A stretch of DNA of 64,000 bases, from positions 434,001 through 498,000 of the forward strand of contig NZ_JARZAI010000001.1 of NCBI RefSeq assembly GCF_029893355.1, given 5' to 3'. Shown here one piece after another: positions 15,495 through 23,974 of this stretch. The notes under the pieces were generated by a model. That model searched no databases, was not told the DNA's origin, and saw only the letters and a program-made list of their open reading frames with translations. This stretch comes from Kitasatospora sp. MAA4. GTDB taxonomy: Bacteria; Actinomycetota; Actinomycetes; Streptomycetales; Streptomycetaceae. Position numbers and translations under genes: made by a program. Within the stretch, counting starts at the first letter, position 1. Each line of letters begins with the position of its first letter.

Positions 15495-17132
15495 ATGACT
15501 CGTCCCACTGGTTCCTCCTACCGGCGCTCCGAATCCCGTTCCGGTTCCGGCTCCCGCAGTGAGTTCGGCTCCCGCTCCGGCGGTGGCTCGGGCGGTTACG
15601 GCGGCGGCTCGGGCGGCTACGGCTCCCGTTCCGGCGGCAGCTCGGGCGGTTACGGCGGCGGTGGCTCGCGCCGCGCCTCCGGCCCGCCGAGCCGTCAGTC
15701 CCGCGCCCCGCAGGGCGAGTTCGCCATGCCGGTGAGCACCACCCCCGCGCTGCCCGCCGTCGAGGCCTTCGACGAGCTGGACATGCCGAACGCGCTGCTC
15801 TCGACGCTGGTCCGACAGGGCGTCACCTCGCCGTTCCCGATCCAGGCCGCCACCCTGCCGAACGCGTTGGCCGGCCGTGACGTGCTCGGCCGCGGTCGCA
15901 CCGGCTCCGGCAAGACCATCGCCTTCGGCCTCGCCGTGCTGGCCCGCACGGCCGGCAGCCGGGCCGAGCCGCGCCAGCCGCTGGCCCTCGTCCTGGTGCC
16001 CACCCGCGAGCTCGCCCAGCAGGTCACCGAGGCACTCACCCCCTACGCCCACTCGGTGCGACTGCGGATGGCCACGGTGGTCGGCGGCATGCCGATCAGC
16101 CGCCAGGCGCAGGCGCTGAGCCGCGGCGCGGAGGTCGTGGTGGCCACCCCCGGCCGCCTCAAGGACCTGATCGAGCGCGGCGACTGCCGACTGGACGAGG
16201 TCTGCATCACGGTGCTGGACGAGGCCGACCAGATGGCCGACATGGGCTTCCTGCCGCAGGTCACCGAGCTGCTGCGGCAGGTCGCGCCGGACTGCCAGAC
16301 GATGCTCTTCTCGGCCACCCTGGACCGCAATGTCGACCAGTTGGTGCGCCGGTTCCTCAAGGACCCGGTCACGCACTCGGTGGACCCGTCGGCGGCCACG
16401 GTCAGCACGATGGAGCACCACCTGCTGCACGTGCAGGGGCACGACAAGAACGCCGCCATCGCGCACATCGCCTCCCGCGAGGGCGGCGTGATCATGTTCA
16501 CCGACACCAAGCACGGTGCCGACCGCCTGGTCCTGGACCTGCTCGCCAGCGGCGTCAAGGCGGCCGCGCTGCACGGCGGCAAGTCCCAGCCGCAGCGCAC
16601 CCGCACCCTGGAGCAGTTCCGCAACGGCCAGGTCACCGCGCTGATCGCCACCAACGTCGCGGCCCGCGGCATCCACATCGACGGGCTCGACCTGGTCGTC
16701 AACATCGACCCGCCGAGCGACCACAAGGACTACCTGCACCGCGGCGGGCGCACCGCCCGGGCCGGCGAGTCGGGCACCGTGGTCACCCTGGTGCTGCCCA
16801 ACCAGCGCCGCGGGATGGCCCGGATGATGGCCACCGCCGGCATCACCCCGCAGTCCACCCAGGTCCGCGCCGGCGACGAGGAGCTGGCCCGGATCACCGG
16901 CGCCTGCGTGCCGACCGGCGTGCCCGTCGTCGTCGCCGACCCGGTGGTCGAGCGCCCCCGCCGCGGCGCCTCCTCCTCCGGCCGCAACCGCCGCAGCCGC
17001 CCGGCCTACGCGGGCCGCGGCCAGAGCGCCGGTTCCTCGGGCGGCTCGGGCAGCGGCTCGGGCTCCTCGCGCGGCTCGTCCGCCGGCTCGCGCAGCGGTG
17101 CGCCGCGCCGCAGCAGCAGCGCCGCGCTGTAG
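15495..17132 (+). CDS. DEAD-box ATP-dependent RNA helicase
   Basis: A 545-aa RNA helicase. The N-terminal ~75 residues are a low-complexity Gly/Ser/Arg/Tyr tail (GGYGGGSGGYGSRSGG repeats), likely RNA-binding and disordered. Then come Walker I GRTGSGKT (134-141), DEAD (242-245), SAT (LFSATLD) and the motif VI YLHRGGRTARAG. A second basic, Ser/Gly-rich tail ends the protein. The ATG at 15495 follows GAGGAAGG. It is downstream of the cold-shock gene and fits a role in unwinding cold-stabilised RNA or ribosome assembly. Codon usage is normal for the window. Confidence 0.95.
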   Translation: MTRPTGSSYRRSESRSGSGSRSEFGSRSGGGSGGYGGGSGGYGSRSGGSSGGYGGGGSRRASGPPSRQSRAPQGEFAMPVSTTPALPAVEAFDELDMPNALLSTLVRQGVTSPFPIQAATLPNALAGRDVLGRGRTGSGKTIAFGLAVLARTAGSRAEPRQPLALVLVPTRELAQQVTEALTPYAHSVRLRMATVVGGMPISRQAQALSRGAEVVVATPGRLKDLIERGDCRLDEVCITVLDEADQMADMGFLPQVTELLRQVAPDCQTMLFSATLDRNVDQLVRRFLKDPVTHSVDPSAATVSTMEHHLLHVQGHDKNAAIAHIASREGGVIMFTDTKHGADRLVLDLLASGVKAAALHGGKSQPQRTRTLEQFRNGQVTALIATNVAARGIHIDGLDLVVNIDPPSDHKDYLHRGGRTARAGESGTVVTLVLPNQRRGMARMMATAGITPQSTQVRAGDEELARITGACVPTGVPVVVADPVVERPRRGASSSGRNRRSRPAYAGRGQSAGSSGGSGSGSGSSRGSSAGSRSGAPRRSSSAAL

Positions 17133-17170
17133 GACTCGAACACCCGGACCCCGTTCGACCCGCCGTACCT

Positions 17171-17199
17171 CCCGCTCGCCCGCTAACCGGGCGGGCGGG
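17171..17199. terminator. Hairpin between helicase and EcsC-like gene
   Basis: CGCCCG (17177-17182) pairs with CGGGCG (17188-17193) with further outer G/C pairing; the loop CTAAC contains the stop codon of the minus-strand gene. It probably serves as a bidirectional terminator between convergent genes. Confidence 0.45.
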
Positions 17200-17800
17200 A
17201 CCAGTACGCCGGGTCGGGCGGGGTCCGTCGTCGTAGGTCCGCCCGGACCTCGCGGGCCAGCCGGTGGGTGTCCCGGCGGTTGAGGCTCGCGCCGAAGGCC
17301 GCGCCGACCAGGAACGGGACCAGCACCGGCAGCGAGCGCACCGAGCGGCGCGCGAGCCGCCTGCGGACCTGCCGCCGCAGCTGCGAGCCCGCCCCCATCG
17401 CGACGATGCCGGCCGGCCGCACCAGGCTCATCCCGTCGATGCCGCGCCGGTTCGCCCAGGCCCCGATGTACGCGGCGGACCGCTGGGCGGTGCTGCCGGC
17501 CGCGCGCATCCCGTAGACCTCGTGCAGTTCGGCGATCAGCTTGATCTCCACGGCGGCCACCGCCAGCGTCTCGGTGGCGATCTCGACGGCCAGCGCAGGC
17601 GGCGTCGGCACCATCGCGGCGGCCCCGATGCCCGCGCCGACCGCCCCGGAGGCCCGGCAGGCACCGGCCACCAGGCGGTCGGCGAGCGTCTCGGGGTCCA
17701 GCGCGTTCGGATGCTGGGCCCGCAGGGTCGCCAGGTCCCGTACGGGGATCCGGGGCGCGGTCGCCAGCAGCCGGTCGGTCAGCCCGCGCATGAATGCCAT
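17183..17800 (-). CDS. EcsC-like / hypothetical membrane-associated protein
   Basis: A 205-aa protein with a central amphipathic-hydrophobic block (GAVGAGIGAAAMVPTPP followed by ALAVEIATETLAVAAVE) resembling EcsC-domain proteins, then a very basic RRQVRRRLARRSVRS stretch and one more hydrophobic segment (LPVLVPFLVGAAFGASL). No signal peptide is present. Function is unknown; EcsC-like proteins are tied to membrane processes. It is convergent with the helicase gene and divergent from the 103-aa gene. Common in Streptomyces by my recollection of the family, but not characterised. Confidence 0.75.
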   Translation of the reverse strand: MAFMRGLTDRLLATAPRIPVRDLATLRAQHPNALDPETLADRLVAGACRASGAVGAGIGAAAMVPTPPALAVEIATETLAVAAVEIKLIAELHEVYGMRAAGSTAQRSAAYIGAWANRRGIDGMSLVRPAGIVAMGAGSQLRRQVRRRLARRSVRSLPVLVPFLVGAAFGASLNRRDTHRLAREVRADLRRRTPPDPAYWSRPPG

Positions 17801-17934
17801 GCCCTCCGGCTACCCGCTGTCCGCCCGTCGCAGACTGCCGGCGGCCGGGCCGTTCAGATCCGTCCGGCGCTGGGCAGGATCCACCAGCGGCCGTGTGTAC
17901 ACCCCACGACGACAGCACAACGGAAGGGACCTCG

Positions 17935-18246
17935 ATGCCGGAACTCTTGGTGGAGCTCAACCAGGCGCGGATCGACGGCGAGGACATGGCCGTCGTGCTC
18001 GACCTGCTCGGCGACCTCGCCACCGAGGTGGAGCCCGCCCAGCAGCGCACCGAGCAGCACGGCGACGGCTGGGTGCTGTACATCCACTGGATGTCCGACG
18101 CGCCGGTGCCGGCGGCGCTGGCGGCGGGGCTGCCGCTGGCGGCGGTCCGGATCCGCGACTACTTCACCGGCCGGGGCAAGGTCCCGCCGTCCCGGATCGA
18201 CCTGCTGGACTCGGACCGGGCGCCGCTGATGCGGATCTCTCCCTGA
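17935..18246 (+). CDS. Hypothetical protein, 103 aa
   Basis: Starts at an ATG with GGAAGGGAC a few bases upstream (17935); the longer frame to 17794 lacks a site. It is a soluble alpha/beta protein with MPELLVELNQARIDGED at the N-terminus and YIHWMSDAPVPAALAA in the middle. It contains no cysteines, metal sites or membrane segments. I do not recognise the family. It ends 11 bp from the convergent anti-sigma kinase gene, so it probably belongs to a separate transcript. Confidence 0.7.
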   Translation: MPELLVELNQARIDGEDMAVVLDLLGDLATEVEPAQQRTEQHGDGWVLYIHWMSDAPVPAALAAGLPLAAVRIRDYFTGRGKVPPSRIDLLDSDRAPLMRISP

Positions 18247-18257
18247 GAGCCCGCGGA

Positions 18258-18737
18258 TCAGCGGGGCGCGGGTGGCACGGTGACCTCCAGCCAGACGGAC
18301 TTGCCGCTGCGGTCCTCGTGCACCGTCACTCCCCACCGCTGCGACAGCCGCGCCACCGTGAGCAGCCCGTGCCCGCCCGGGCGGCCGGGGCGGTGCGGCG
18401 TACGGGGCTGCGGCGGCACCGGGCTGGCGTCGGCCACCTCCACCCGGACGGCGCCCGCCGTCCCGTGCAGCAGCAGCTGCCGGGGCCCGCCGGCGTGCAG
18501 GCAGGCGTTGGTCACCAGTTCGCCGACGAGCAGCAGCACGTCGTCGGCCGCCGCCTGCCGTTCCTCGTCCTCGGCCGGCAGCCAGTTCCAGTCCTGCAGG
18601 GCCTGCCGGGCGAAGTCCCGGCACCGGCCGACCGAGCCCCGGGCGCCGTACAGCGCGAGCCGGCGGACCTGGCCGCCCCGGGGCAGTCCCGCGGGTGCGG
18701 GGTGCGGGGCCGGCAGCTCGGCCCGGCTGGTGTTCAT
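18258..18737 (-). CDS. RsbW-like ATP-binding anti-sigma factor/serine kinase
   Basis: A 159-aa GHKL-type ATPase. The N box ELVTNACLHAGGP and the G box GGHGLLTVARLSQRWG are both present, as in RsbW/SpoIIAB-type anti-sigma factors of Streptomyces. Such proteins bind and hold a SigB/SigF-type sigma factor or phosphorylate an antagonist. The divergent neighbour encodes a sigma factor of exactly that family, so it is the likely partner. GAGG within the adjacent tandem repeat serves as ribosome-binding site for the ATG at 18737. No anti-anti-sigma (STAS) gene is next to it. Confidence 0.85.
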   Translation of the reverse strand: MNTSRAELPAPHPAPAGLPRGGQVRRLALYGARGSVGRCRDFARQALQDWNWLPAEDEERQAAADDVLLLVGELVTNACLHAGGPRQLLLHGTAGAVRVEVADASPVPPQPRTPHRPGRPGGHGLLTVARLSQRWGVTVHEDRSGKSVWLEVTVPPAPR

Positions 18738-18740
18738 CTG

Positions 18741-18780
18741 CCCTCGTCCGCCCTCGTCCGTCCTCGTCCGCCCTCGTTCG
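18741..18780 (-). repeat. Four tandem 10-bp repeats carrying the Shine-Dalgarno of the anti-sigma gene
   Basis: Plus-strand units CCCTCGTCCG, CCCTCGTCCG, TCCTCGTCCG and CCCTCGTTCG abut without gaps. On the minus strand each unit contains GAGG, and the last one is positioned as the Shine-Dalgarno of the gene starting at 18737. The repeat lies in the 213-bp divergent region shared with the sigma gene. Confidence 0.7.
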
Positions 18781-18950
18781 GAGTGCCGCGATACTCCTAC
18801 GACTGCCCGCCGCCCCGGCCTTCAACCGTGCTCCGAGCAGGCGGTTCCGCGCTGACCTCGATCGCCGCGCACCGGTGGGCGTACGGTGGGCAGACGAGCA
18901 ACGTCCCAGTCGTCGAAGGCCACAAGCCGACCGTGGAGGGGACACCACTC

Positions 18951-19862
18951 ATGGCAGCCCAGAACGTCAGGCATCCGACCGTCGCACCCCCGGCGCAGCC
19001 GGTCGCCGCGTCGCCCACCGGCGTGGCGTGGCCGGCTGAGCTGCCGGACCTACCCGACCTGCCCGACCTCCCGCCGCTGTCGGCGGCGGAGGGCGTCAGC
19101 ACCAGCGACGCGCGGGCGATGTCCAAGGTGCTCTTCCGGCGGCTCGCGGAGCTTGAGGAGGGCACTCATGAGCGCGCCTATGTGCGCAACACCCTGGTCG
19201 AGCTGAACATGGCGCTGGTGCGGTTCGCCGCCGCCCGGTTCCGTGCCAATCCGGAGCCGATGGAGGACATCGTCCAGGTCGGCACGATCGGGCTGATCAA
19301 GGCGATCGACCGCTTCGAGGTGGAGCGCGGCCTGGAGTTCACCACCTTCGCGGTGCCGACCATCAGCGGCGAGATCAAGCGCTTCTTCCGCGACACCACC
19401 TGGGCGGTGCACGTCCCGCGCCGGCTGAAGGATCTGCGCGTCGAGCTGGCCAGGGCCACCGACGCCTTCGCCGCCGAGTTCGACCGCGCCCCGACGCCCC
19501 GCGAACTCGCCACCCGCCTGGAGCTGAGCGTCGAGGAGGTCACCGAGGCGCTGACGGCGGCCAACGGCTACCACTGCTCCTCCACGGACGCCCAGAACGA
19601 CCCGGAGGACGGCGAGGGGGCGCTCGCGGCCCGCACCGGCATGGTCGAGCACGGCTTCGAGGCCGTCGAGAACCTGCAAGCCCTCAAGCCGCTGATCGCC
19701 GCCCTGCCCGAGCGCGAGCAGCGGATCCTGTCGATGCGCTTCGGCGAGGAGCTCACCCAGTCCCAGATCGGCGCACAGCTCGGGCTCTCCCAGATGCACG
19801 TCTCGCGGCTGCTCTCGCGCACCCTCGCCGAACTGCGCGCCGGGCTGCTCGCTGAGGAATGA
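18951..19862 (+). CDS. RNA polymerase sigma factor, SigB/SigF/SigG subfamily
   Basis: A 303-aa sigma-70 factor with regions 2, 3 and 4. Region 2 contains EDIVQVGTIGLIKAIDRFE, the region 3 start EIKRFFRDTTWAVHVPRRLK is diagnostic for the SigB/F/G stress and differentiation group, and region 4 has QSQIGAQLGLSQMHVSRLL. The first ~55 residues include a PDLPDLPDLPP tripeptide-type repeat. The ATG at 18951 follows GGAGGGG; longer frames upstream have no site. It is divergent from an RsbW-like kinase, its likely antagonist, and so probably controls a stress or developmental regulon. Confidence 0.93.
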   Translation: MAAQNVRHPTVAPPAQPVAASPTGVAWPAELPDLPDLPDLPPLSAAEGVSTSDARAMSKVLFRRLAELEEGTHERAYVRNTLVELNMALVRFAAARFRANPEPMEDIVQVGTIGLIKAIDRFEVERGLEFTTFAVPTISGEIKRFFRDTTWAVHVPRRLKDLRVELARATDAFAAEFDRAPTPRELATRLELSVEEVTEALTAANGYHCSSTDAQNDPEDGEGALAARTGMVEHGFEAVENLQALKPLIAALPEREQRILSMRFGEELTQSQIGAQLGLSQMHVSRLLSRTLAELRAGLLAEE

Positions 19863-19892
19863 CATTGTTTGATATGTGTCAGTTGATATGTG

Positions 19893-20735
19893 TCAGCTCA
19901 GCCGGGCGCCGCGCAGCAGCAGAAGCCCGAGGTCGAGGGCGGCCAGCGCGAGGGTGGCGAGGAAGGGCAGCCGTCCGGTCGGGACCAGCACGACGGCCGG
20001 CGCCAGCGCCCCCGTGACCGCCAGCGCCGCCCAGCCCGCTGCCCCGACCGGTCCCGGCGGCCCGAGCACCAGCACGGCCGAGGCCGCCAGCAGCGGGACG
20101 GCGGCCAGCACCCGGGCCCGGCCGGGCCCCAGCCGCTGAGGCAGCCCGCGCACCCCGGTGCCGAGGTCGTCGGCGATGTCCGGCAGCACGTTGGCGGCGT
20201 GCGCGCCGGTCCCCAGCAGCGCCCCGGCGGCCAGCGCCCAGGCCGCAGGCCAGGGCCGCCCGGGCAGCCCCAGGGTGACGAAGGCGGGCAGCAGCCCGAA
20301 GGCGAGGGCGTACGGCAGCCAGGAGAGCACCGTTCGCTTGACGCCCAGGTTGTACGCCCAGGCCGCGGCCACCCCCGCCAGGTGGGCGCCGCCCGCGAGC
20401 AGCCCGTTCGCCAGCGAGAGCGGCACGCAGAGCGCCAGCGCGCCGCCCGCCGCCAGGGCCACCGCGCGCGGGCGGGCGGCGCCGGTCACCAGCGGTTTGT
20501 CCGTCCGTCCGGTGGCCAGGTCGCGCCCGAGGTCGACCCGGTCGTTGCACCAGCCGACCGACAGCTGCCCGGTCAGCACGCTCAGCGCCACCAGCAGGCT
20601 GCCCGCCGCACCGCGCCCGCCTGCCGCGGCCAGCGCGGTCGCCACAGCGGTGACCGCGAAGGACGGCGCCGGGTGCGCGGCCGCCAGCAGCCCACTCGCC
20701 GGCCGGCCTCTCAGTTGCGCTTCGAAGCTGTGCAC
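19893..20735 (-). CDS. UbiA-family prenyltransferase
   Basis: A 280-aa polytopic membrane enzyme (about eight or nine helices). The two aspartate-rich metal/diphosphate motifs are present: NDRVDLGRDLATGRTDKP (from residue 64) and DIADD (186-190). The family transfers isoprenoid chains to aromatic acceptors. It is divergent from a type III PKS gene 79 bp away that is followed by a methyltransferase and a FAD hydroxylase, so a polyketide phenol or resorcinol is a reasonable acceptor. A quinone-type substrate is the alternative. Confidence 0.88.
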   Translation of the reverse strand: MHSFEAQLRGRPASGLLAAAHPAPSFAVTAVATALAAAGGRGAAGSLLVALSVLTGQLSVGWCNDRVDLGRDLATGRTDKPLVTGAARPRAVALAAGGALALCVPLSLANGLLAGGAHLAGVAAAWAYNLGVKRTVLSWLPYALAFGLLPAFVTLGLPGRPWPAAWALAAGALLGTGAHAANVLPDIADDLGTGVRGLPQRLGPGRARVLAAVPLLAASAVLVLGPPGPVGAAGWAALAVTGALAPAVVLVPTGRLPFLATLALAALDLGLLLLRGARLS

Positions 20736-20814
20736 CCGACGATCCTAGGGCGCGTGAAATGCCGTACGCGCCCTCATTCCTGACGTTTCGTCCGATCCCC
20801 CCTACGCTGACCCG

Positions 20815-21909
20815 ATGACGCGAATCGCCGCTGTGCACGGAGTGCTGCCGCCCCACCGGTACGCGCAGAGCGAGATCACCGACGCACTCGCGACCGTCTG
20901 CCTGCCGAGCGGCGGCGACGGCGGCGCCGACCGTACCGACCGCGCCGTGCTGGACCGGCTGCACCGCAGTGCCGCGGTCGGCACCCGCCACCTGGCGCTG
21001 CCGCTGGAGCGCTACGTCGAGCTGGGCGGCTTCGGCCAGGCCAACGACCTGTTCATCGAGCACGGGCTGCGCCTGGGCGAGCAGGCGGTGCGCGGCGCAC
21101 TCGACCGGGCCGGGATCGCCCCGCACGAGGTGGACCTGGTGATCTCCACCTCCGTGACGGGCATTGCCGCGCCCTCGCTGGAGGCCCGGTTGGCCGGGCG
21201 GATCGGCCTGCGGCCCGACGTGAAGCGGGTGCCGGTCTTCGGCCTGGGCTGCGTGGCCGGCGCGGCGGGCCTGGCCCGGCTGCACGACTACCTGGAGGGC
21301 CACCCCGGGCAGGTCGCGGTGCTGCTCTCGGTCGAGCTGTGCTCGCTGACCCTGCAACGCGGCGACGCGCGTGCGGCGAACCTGGTGGCCGGCGCGCTGT
21401 TCGGGGACGGCGCCGGCGCGCTGGTCGCCGTCGGCCGCGACCACCCGCGCCACGGCGAGAACAGCGGGTACGCCGGGCCGACCGTCTCGGCCACCCGCAG
21501 CCGCCTCTACGCCGGCACCGAGCGCGCGCTCGGCTGGGACATCGGCGACACCGGCTTCCGGATCGTGCTCGGCGCCGAACTGCCGGAGCTGGTCCGGCTG
21601 CACGTCGGCGAGGAGGTGCGCTCCTTCCTCGCCGAACACGACCTGAAGCCGCCGGACGTCACCGGCTGGGTCTGCCACCCCGGGGGCCCCAAGGTGCTGG
21701 ACGCGTTGCAGGAGACGCTCGGCCTGGACGCCGGGGCGCTGGGGCCGACCCGGAGCTCGCTGGCGCGGGTCGGCAACCTGTCCTCCGCCTCGGTCCTGCA
21801 CATCCTGTCCGACATCCTCACGCCGGGCCCACCGCCGCCCGGAACACCCGGCCTGATGCTGGCGATGGGCCCGGGCTTCTGCTCCGAGCTCGTCCTGCTG
21901 CGCTGGTAG
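20815..21909 (+). CDS. Type III polyketide synthase (chalcone-synthase fold)
   Basis: A 364-aa homodimeric ketosynthase. The catalytic triad is C146 (FGLGCVAGA), H288 (VCHPGGPKV) and N321 (VGNLSSAS), all intact. It condenses a CoA starter with malonyl/methylmalonyl-CoA and cyclises the chain. In Streptomyces a type III PKS followed by an isoprenylcysteine-methyltransferase-like protein and a FAD hydroxylase is the srsABC arrangement of S. griseus, which makes alkylresorcinol-derived phenolic lipids. The fatty starter is therefore a good guess, while the divergent UbiA gene hints at a prenylated variant. The start is ATG at 20815. Confidence 0.93.
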   Translation: MTRIAAVHGVLPPHRYAQSEITDALATVCLPSGGDGGADRTDRAVLDRLHRSAAVGTRHLALPLERYVELGGFGQANDLFIEHGLRLGEQAVRGALDRAGIAPHEVDLVISTSVTGIAAPSLEARLAGRIGLRPDVKRVPVFGLGCVAGAAGLARLHDYLEGHPGQVAVLLSVELCSLTLQRGDARAANLVAGALFGDGAGALVAVGRDHPRHGENSGYAGPTVSATRSRLYAGTERALGWDIGDTGFRIVLGAELPELVRLHVGEEVRSFLAEHDLKPPDVTGWVCHPGGPKVLDALQETLGLDAGALGPTRSSLARVGNLSSASVLHILSDILTPGPPPPGTPGLMLAMGPGFCSELVLLRW

Positions 21910-21918
21910 GCCGCCGCG

Positions 21919-22434
21919 ATGACCGCGTACCTGCTGCTGATCGTCCTGGTCGCCCTCGAACGCCTGGCCGAACTGGTCGTCGCCCGCCGCAACGCCGCCT
22001 GGAGCCGTCGGCGCGGCGGTGTCGAGTACGGCCGCGGGCACTACCCCGTGATGGTCCTGCTGCACACCGCCCTGCTAGCGGGCTGCCTGGCCGAGGTCCG
22101 GCTCGCCGGCCGCCCGTTCCTGCCCGCGCTCGGCTGGCCGATGCTGGCCCTGGCGCTGGCCGCCCAGGCGCTGCGCTGGTGGTGCATCTCCGCGCTGGGA
22201 CCGCGCTGGAACACCCGGGTCATCGTGGTGCCCGCGCTGCCGCTGGTGACGGCCGGTCCGTACCGGCTGCTCAGCCACCCCAACTACCTCGCCGTCCTGG
22301 TCGAGGGCGCGGCGCTGCCGCTGGTCCACACGGCCTGGCTCACCGCGACCTGCTTCACGCTGCTCAACCTGCCGCTGCTGGCCGTCCGGCTGCGCTGCGA
22401 GAACGCGGCCCTGCTGCACTGCGTGGCCGCGTGA
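21919..22434 (+). CDS. Isoprenylcysteine-carboxylmethyltransferase-like membrane methyltransferase (SrsB-type)
   Basis: A 171-aa integral membrane protein with about four or five hydrophobic segments and the C-terminal signature GPYRLLSHPNYLAVLVEGAA, in which the HPNY element contributes to SAM binding in ICMT-like enzymes. By analogy with SrsB of the srs operon it probably O-methylates the phenolic product of the adjacent type III PKS. It starts 10 bp after the PKS gene and its stop overlaps the next start (GTGA). Confidence 0.85.
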   Translation: MTAYLLLIVLVALERLAELVVARRNAAWSRRRGGVEYGRGHYPVMVLLHTALLAGCLAEVRLAGRPFLPALGWPMLALALAAQALRWWCISALGPRWNTRVIVVPALPLVTAGPYRLLSHPNYLAVLVEGAALPLVHTAWLTATCFTLLNLPLLAVRLRCENAALLHCVAA

Positions 22435-23444
22435 TCGACCTGCTGATCGTCGGGGGCGGCCCCGCCGGTCTCGCCACTGCGATCCACGCCGCCCGGGCCG
22501 GCCTGGCGGCGGTGGTGCTCGAACCGCGCCCCGCCCCGATCGACAAGGCCTGCGGCGAGGCGCTGATGCCCGCCGCGGTGCTCACCCTGGCCGAGCTCGG
22601 GGTCGCCGTCGAGGGCCACCCGCTGCGCGGCATCCGCTACCTGGACGGGCGCCGGTGCGCCGAGGCGCTGTTCCGGCGCGGGCCCGGCCTGGGCGTGCGG
22701 CGCACCGCGCTGCACCGGGCGCTGTCCGAGCGCGCGGCCTCGCTCGGCGTGCCCGTGCTGCCGGTCAAGGCCGGGCCGGTCCGGCAGGACGGCCGCAGCG
22801 TCAGCGCCGCCGGCCTGACCGCCCGCTACCTGGTGGCCGCCGACGGCCTGCACTCGCCGATCCGCCGCGCGCTGGCCCTGGACCGCCCCGACCCGCGCCC
22901 GCCCCGGTACGGCCTGCGCCGCCACTTCGCGCTGGCGCCCTGGACGGACCGCGTCGAGGTGCACTGGTCCGCCCGGTCCGAGGCCTACGTCACCCCGGTC
23001 GCCCCCGGGCTCACCGGCGTGGCCGTCCTCACCGGCGACCGCGCGCCCTTCCCCGAGCAGCTGGCCGCCTTCCCCGCCCTGGCCGAGCGCCTGCGCGCGG
23101 CCCCGGCCGGCCCGGTCCGCGGCGCCGGGCCGCTGCGCCAACCGGTCAGCGCCCGCGTCGCCGGGCGCGTCCTGCTGGTCGGCGACGCTGCCGGCTACCT
23201 CGACGCGCTCACCGGCGAGGGCATCTCGCTCGCCCTCACCACCGCCGGCCAGCTGGTGCGCTGCGTCCTCGCCGACCGTCCGAACGCATACGAACGAGCC
23301 TGGCGCCAGGCCTCCCGCCGCCACCGGCTGCTCACCGGCACCCTGCTCGCGATCCGCTCCCACCCGCAGGCGGCCCGCCAGATCGTCCCCACCGCCGCCC
23401 TGCTCCCGCCGCTCTTCGCCGCCCTGGTCAACCGCCTCGGCTGA
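22431..23444 (+). CDS. FAD-dependent oxidoreductase/hydroxylase (SrsC-type)
   Basis: A 337-aa flavoprotein of the PHBH/geranylgeranyl-reductase fold. The dinucleotide motif GGGPAG is at residues 8-13 with the acidic end at VVLEPRP, and the second FAD motif VLLVGDAAGYLDALTGEG is present. It starts at GTG 22431, overlapping the methyltransferase stop by four bases. In the srs-type pathway the flavoprotein hydroxylates the aromatic ring of the methylated alkylresorcinol. A reductase role on a prenyl chain is the alternative given the nearby UbiA. Confidence 0.87.
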   Translation: MIDLLIVGGGPAGLATAIHAARAGLAAVVLEPRPAPIDKACGEALMPAAVLTLAELGVAVEGHPLRGIRYLDGRRCAEALFRRGPGLGVRRTALHRALSERAASLGVPVLPVKAGPVRQDGRSVSAAGLTARYLVAADGLHSPIRRALALDRPDPRPPRYGLRRHFALAPWTDRVEVHWSARSEAYVTPVAPGLTGVAVLTGDRAPFPEQLAAFPALAERLRAAPAGPVRGAGPLRQPVSARVAGRVLLVGDAAGYLDALTGEGISLALTTAGQLVRCVLADRPNAYERAWRQASRRHRLLTGTLLAIRSHPQAARQIVPTAALLPPLFAALVNRLG

Positions 23445-23484
23445 GAGCCCGAGTGGGCGCCATCCCACCGGGTAGGCGAACAGA

Positions 23485-23937
23485 ATGAGACCCGTGGACC
23501 CACCCCCCGCGGCCGGCCGCACCACCCTCTGGGTGCTGGCCCTGCTCACCGCGGCGGCACTCGCCATCGACGCGTACGTGCACGCCGACCTGGCCGCACG
23601 CTATGACCCGATCAGCTCCAACATCAGCCAGGGCGACCTCTTCCGGATCGAGGCCGGAGCCGCCTCACTGGGCGCCCTGCTACTCCTGCTGCGCCCCGCC
23701 TCCCGCCTCACCTGGGCCTTCGCCGTCCTCGTCCTCACCAGCGCACTGGGCGCGATCATGCTCTACCGCTACGTGAACGTCGGCACCCTGGGCCCGCTCC
23801 CCAACATGTACGAGCCCATCTGGTACCGCGAGAAGACCTTCGCCGCCGTAGTCGAAGCCATCGGCACCGCCACCGCCCTGACCGGCCTCACCCTCTCCGT
23901 CCTGCACCGCCACCGCCCCGCACTTCACCGCACCTGA
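23485..23937 (+). CDS. Hypothetical four-helix membrane protein
   Basis: A 150-aa protein with four predicted membrane segments, beginning around LWVLALLTAAALAID, and a conserved-looking extracytoplasmic stretch (ARYDPISSNISQGDL and NMYEPIWYREK). Such four-helix proteins are common in actinobacteria and uncharacterised. The start codon at 23485 lacks a clear ribosome-binding site, so the exact start is uncertain. It is 40 bp after the FAD enzyme, but whether it belongs to the phenolic lipid operon is unclear. Confidence 0.65.
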   Translation: MRPVDPPPAAGRTTLWVLALLTAAALAIDAYVHADLAARYDPISSNISQGDLFRIEAGAASLGALLLLLRPASRLTWAFAVLVLTSALGAIMLYRYVNVGTLGPLPNMYEPIWYREKTFAAVVEAIGTATALTGLTLSVLHRHRPALHRT

Positions 23938-23974
23938 GGGCCCCTGGGGGGAGCAGTCCGCCCGGCCCCAGCGC

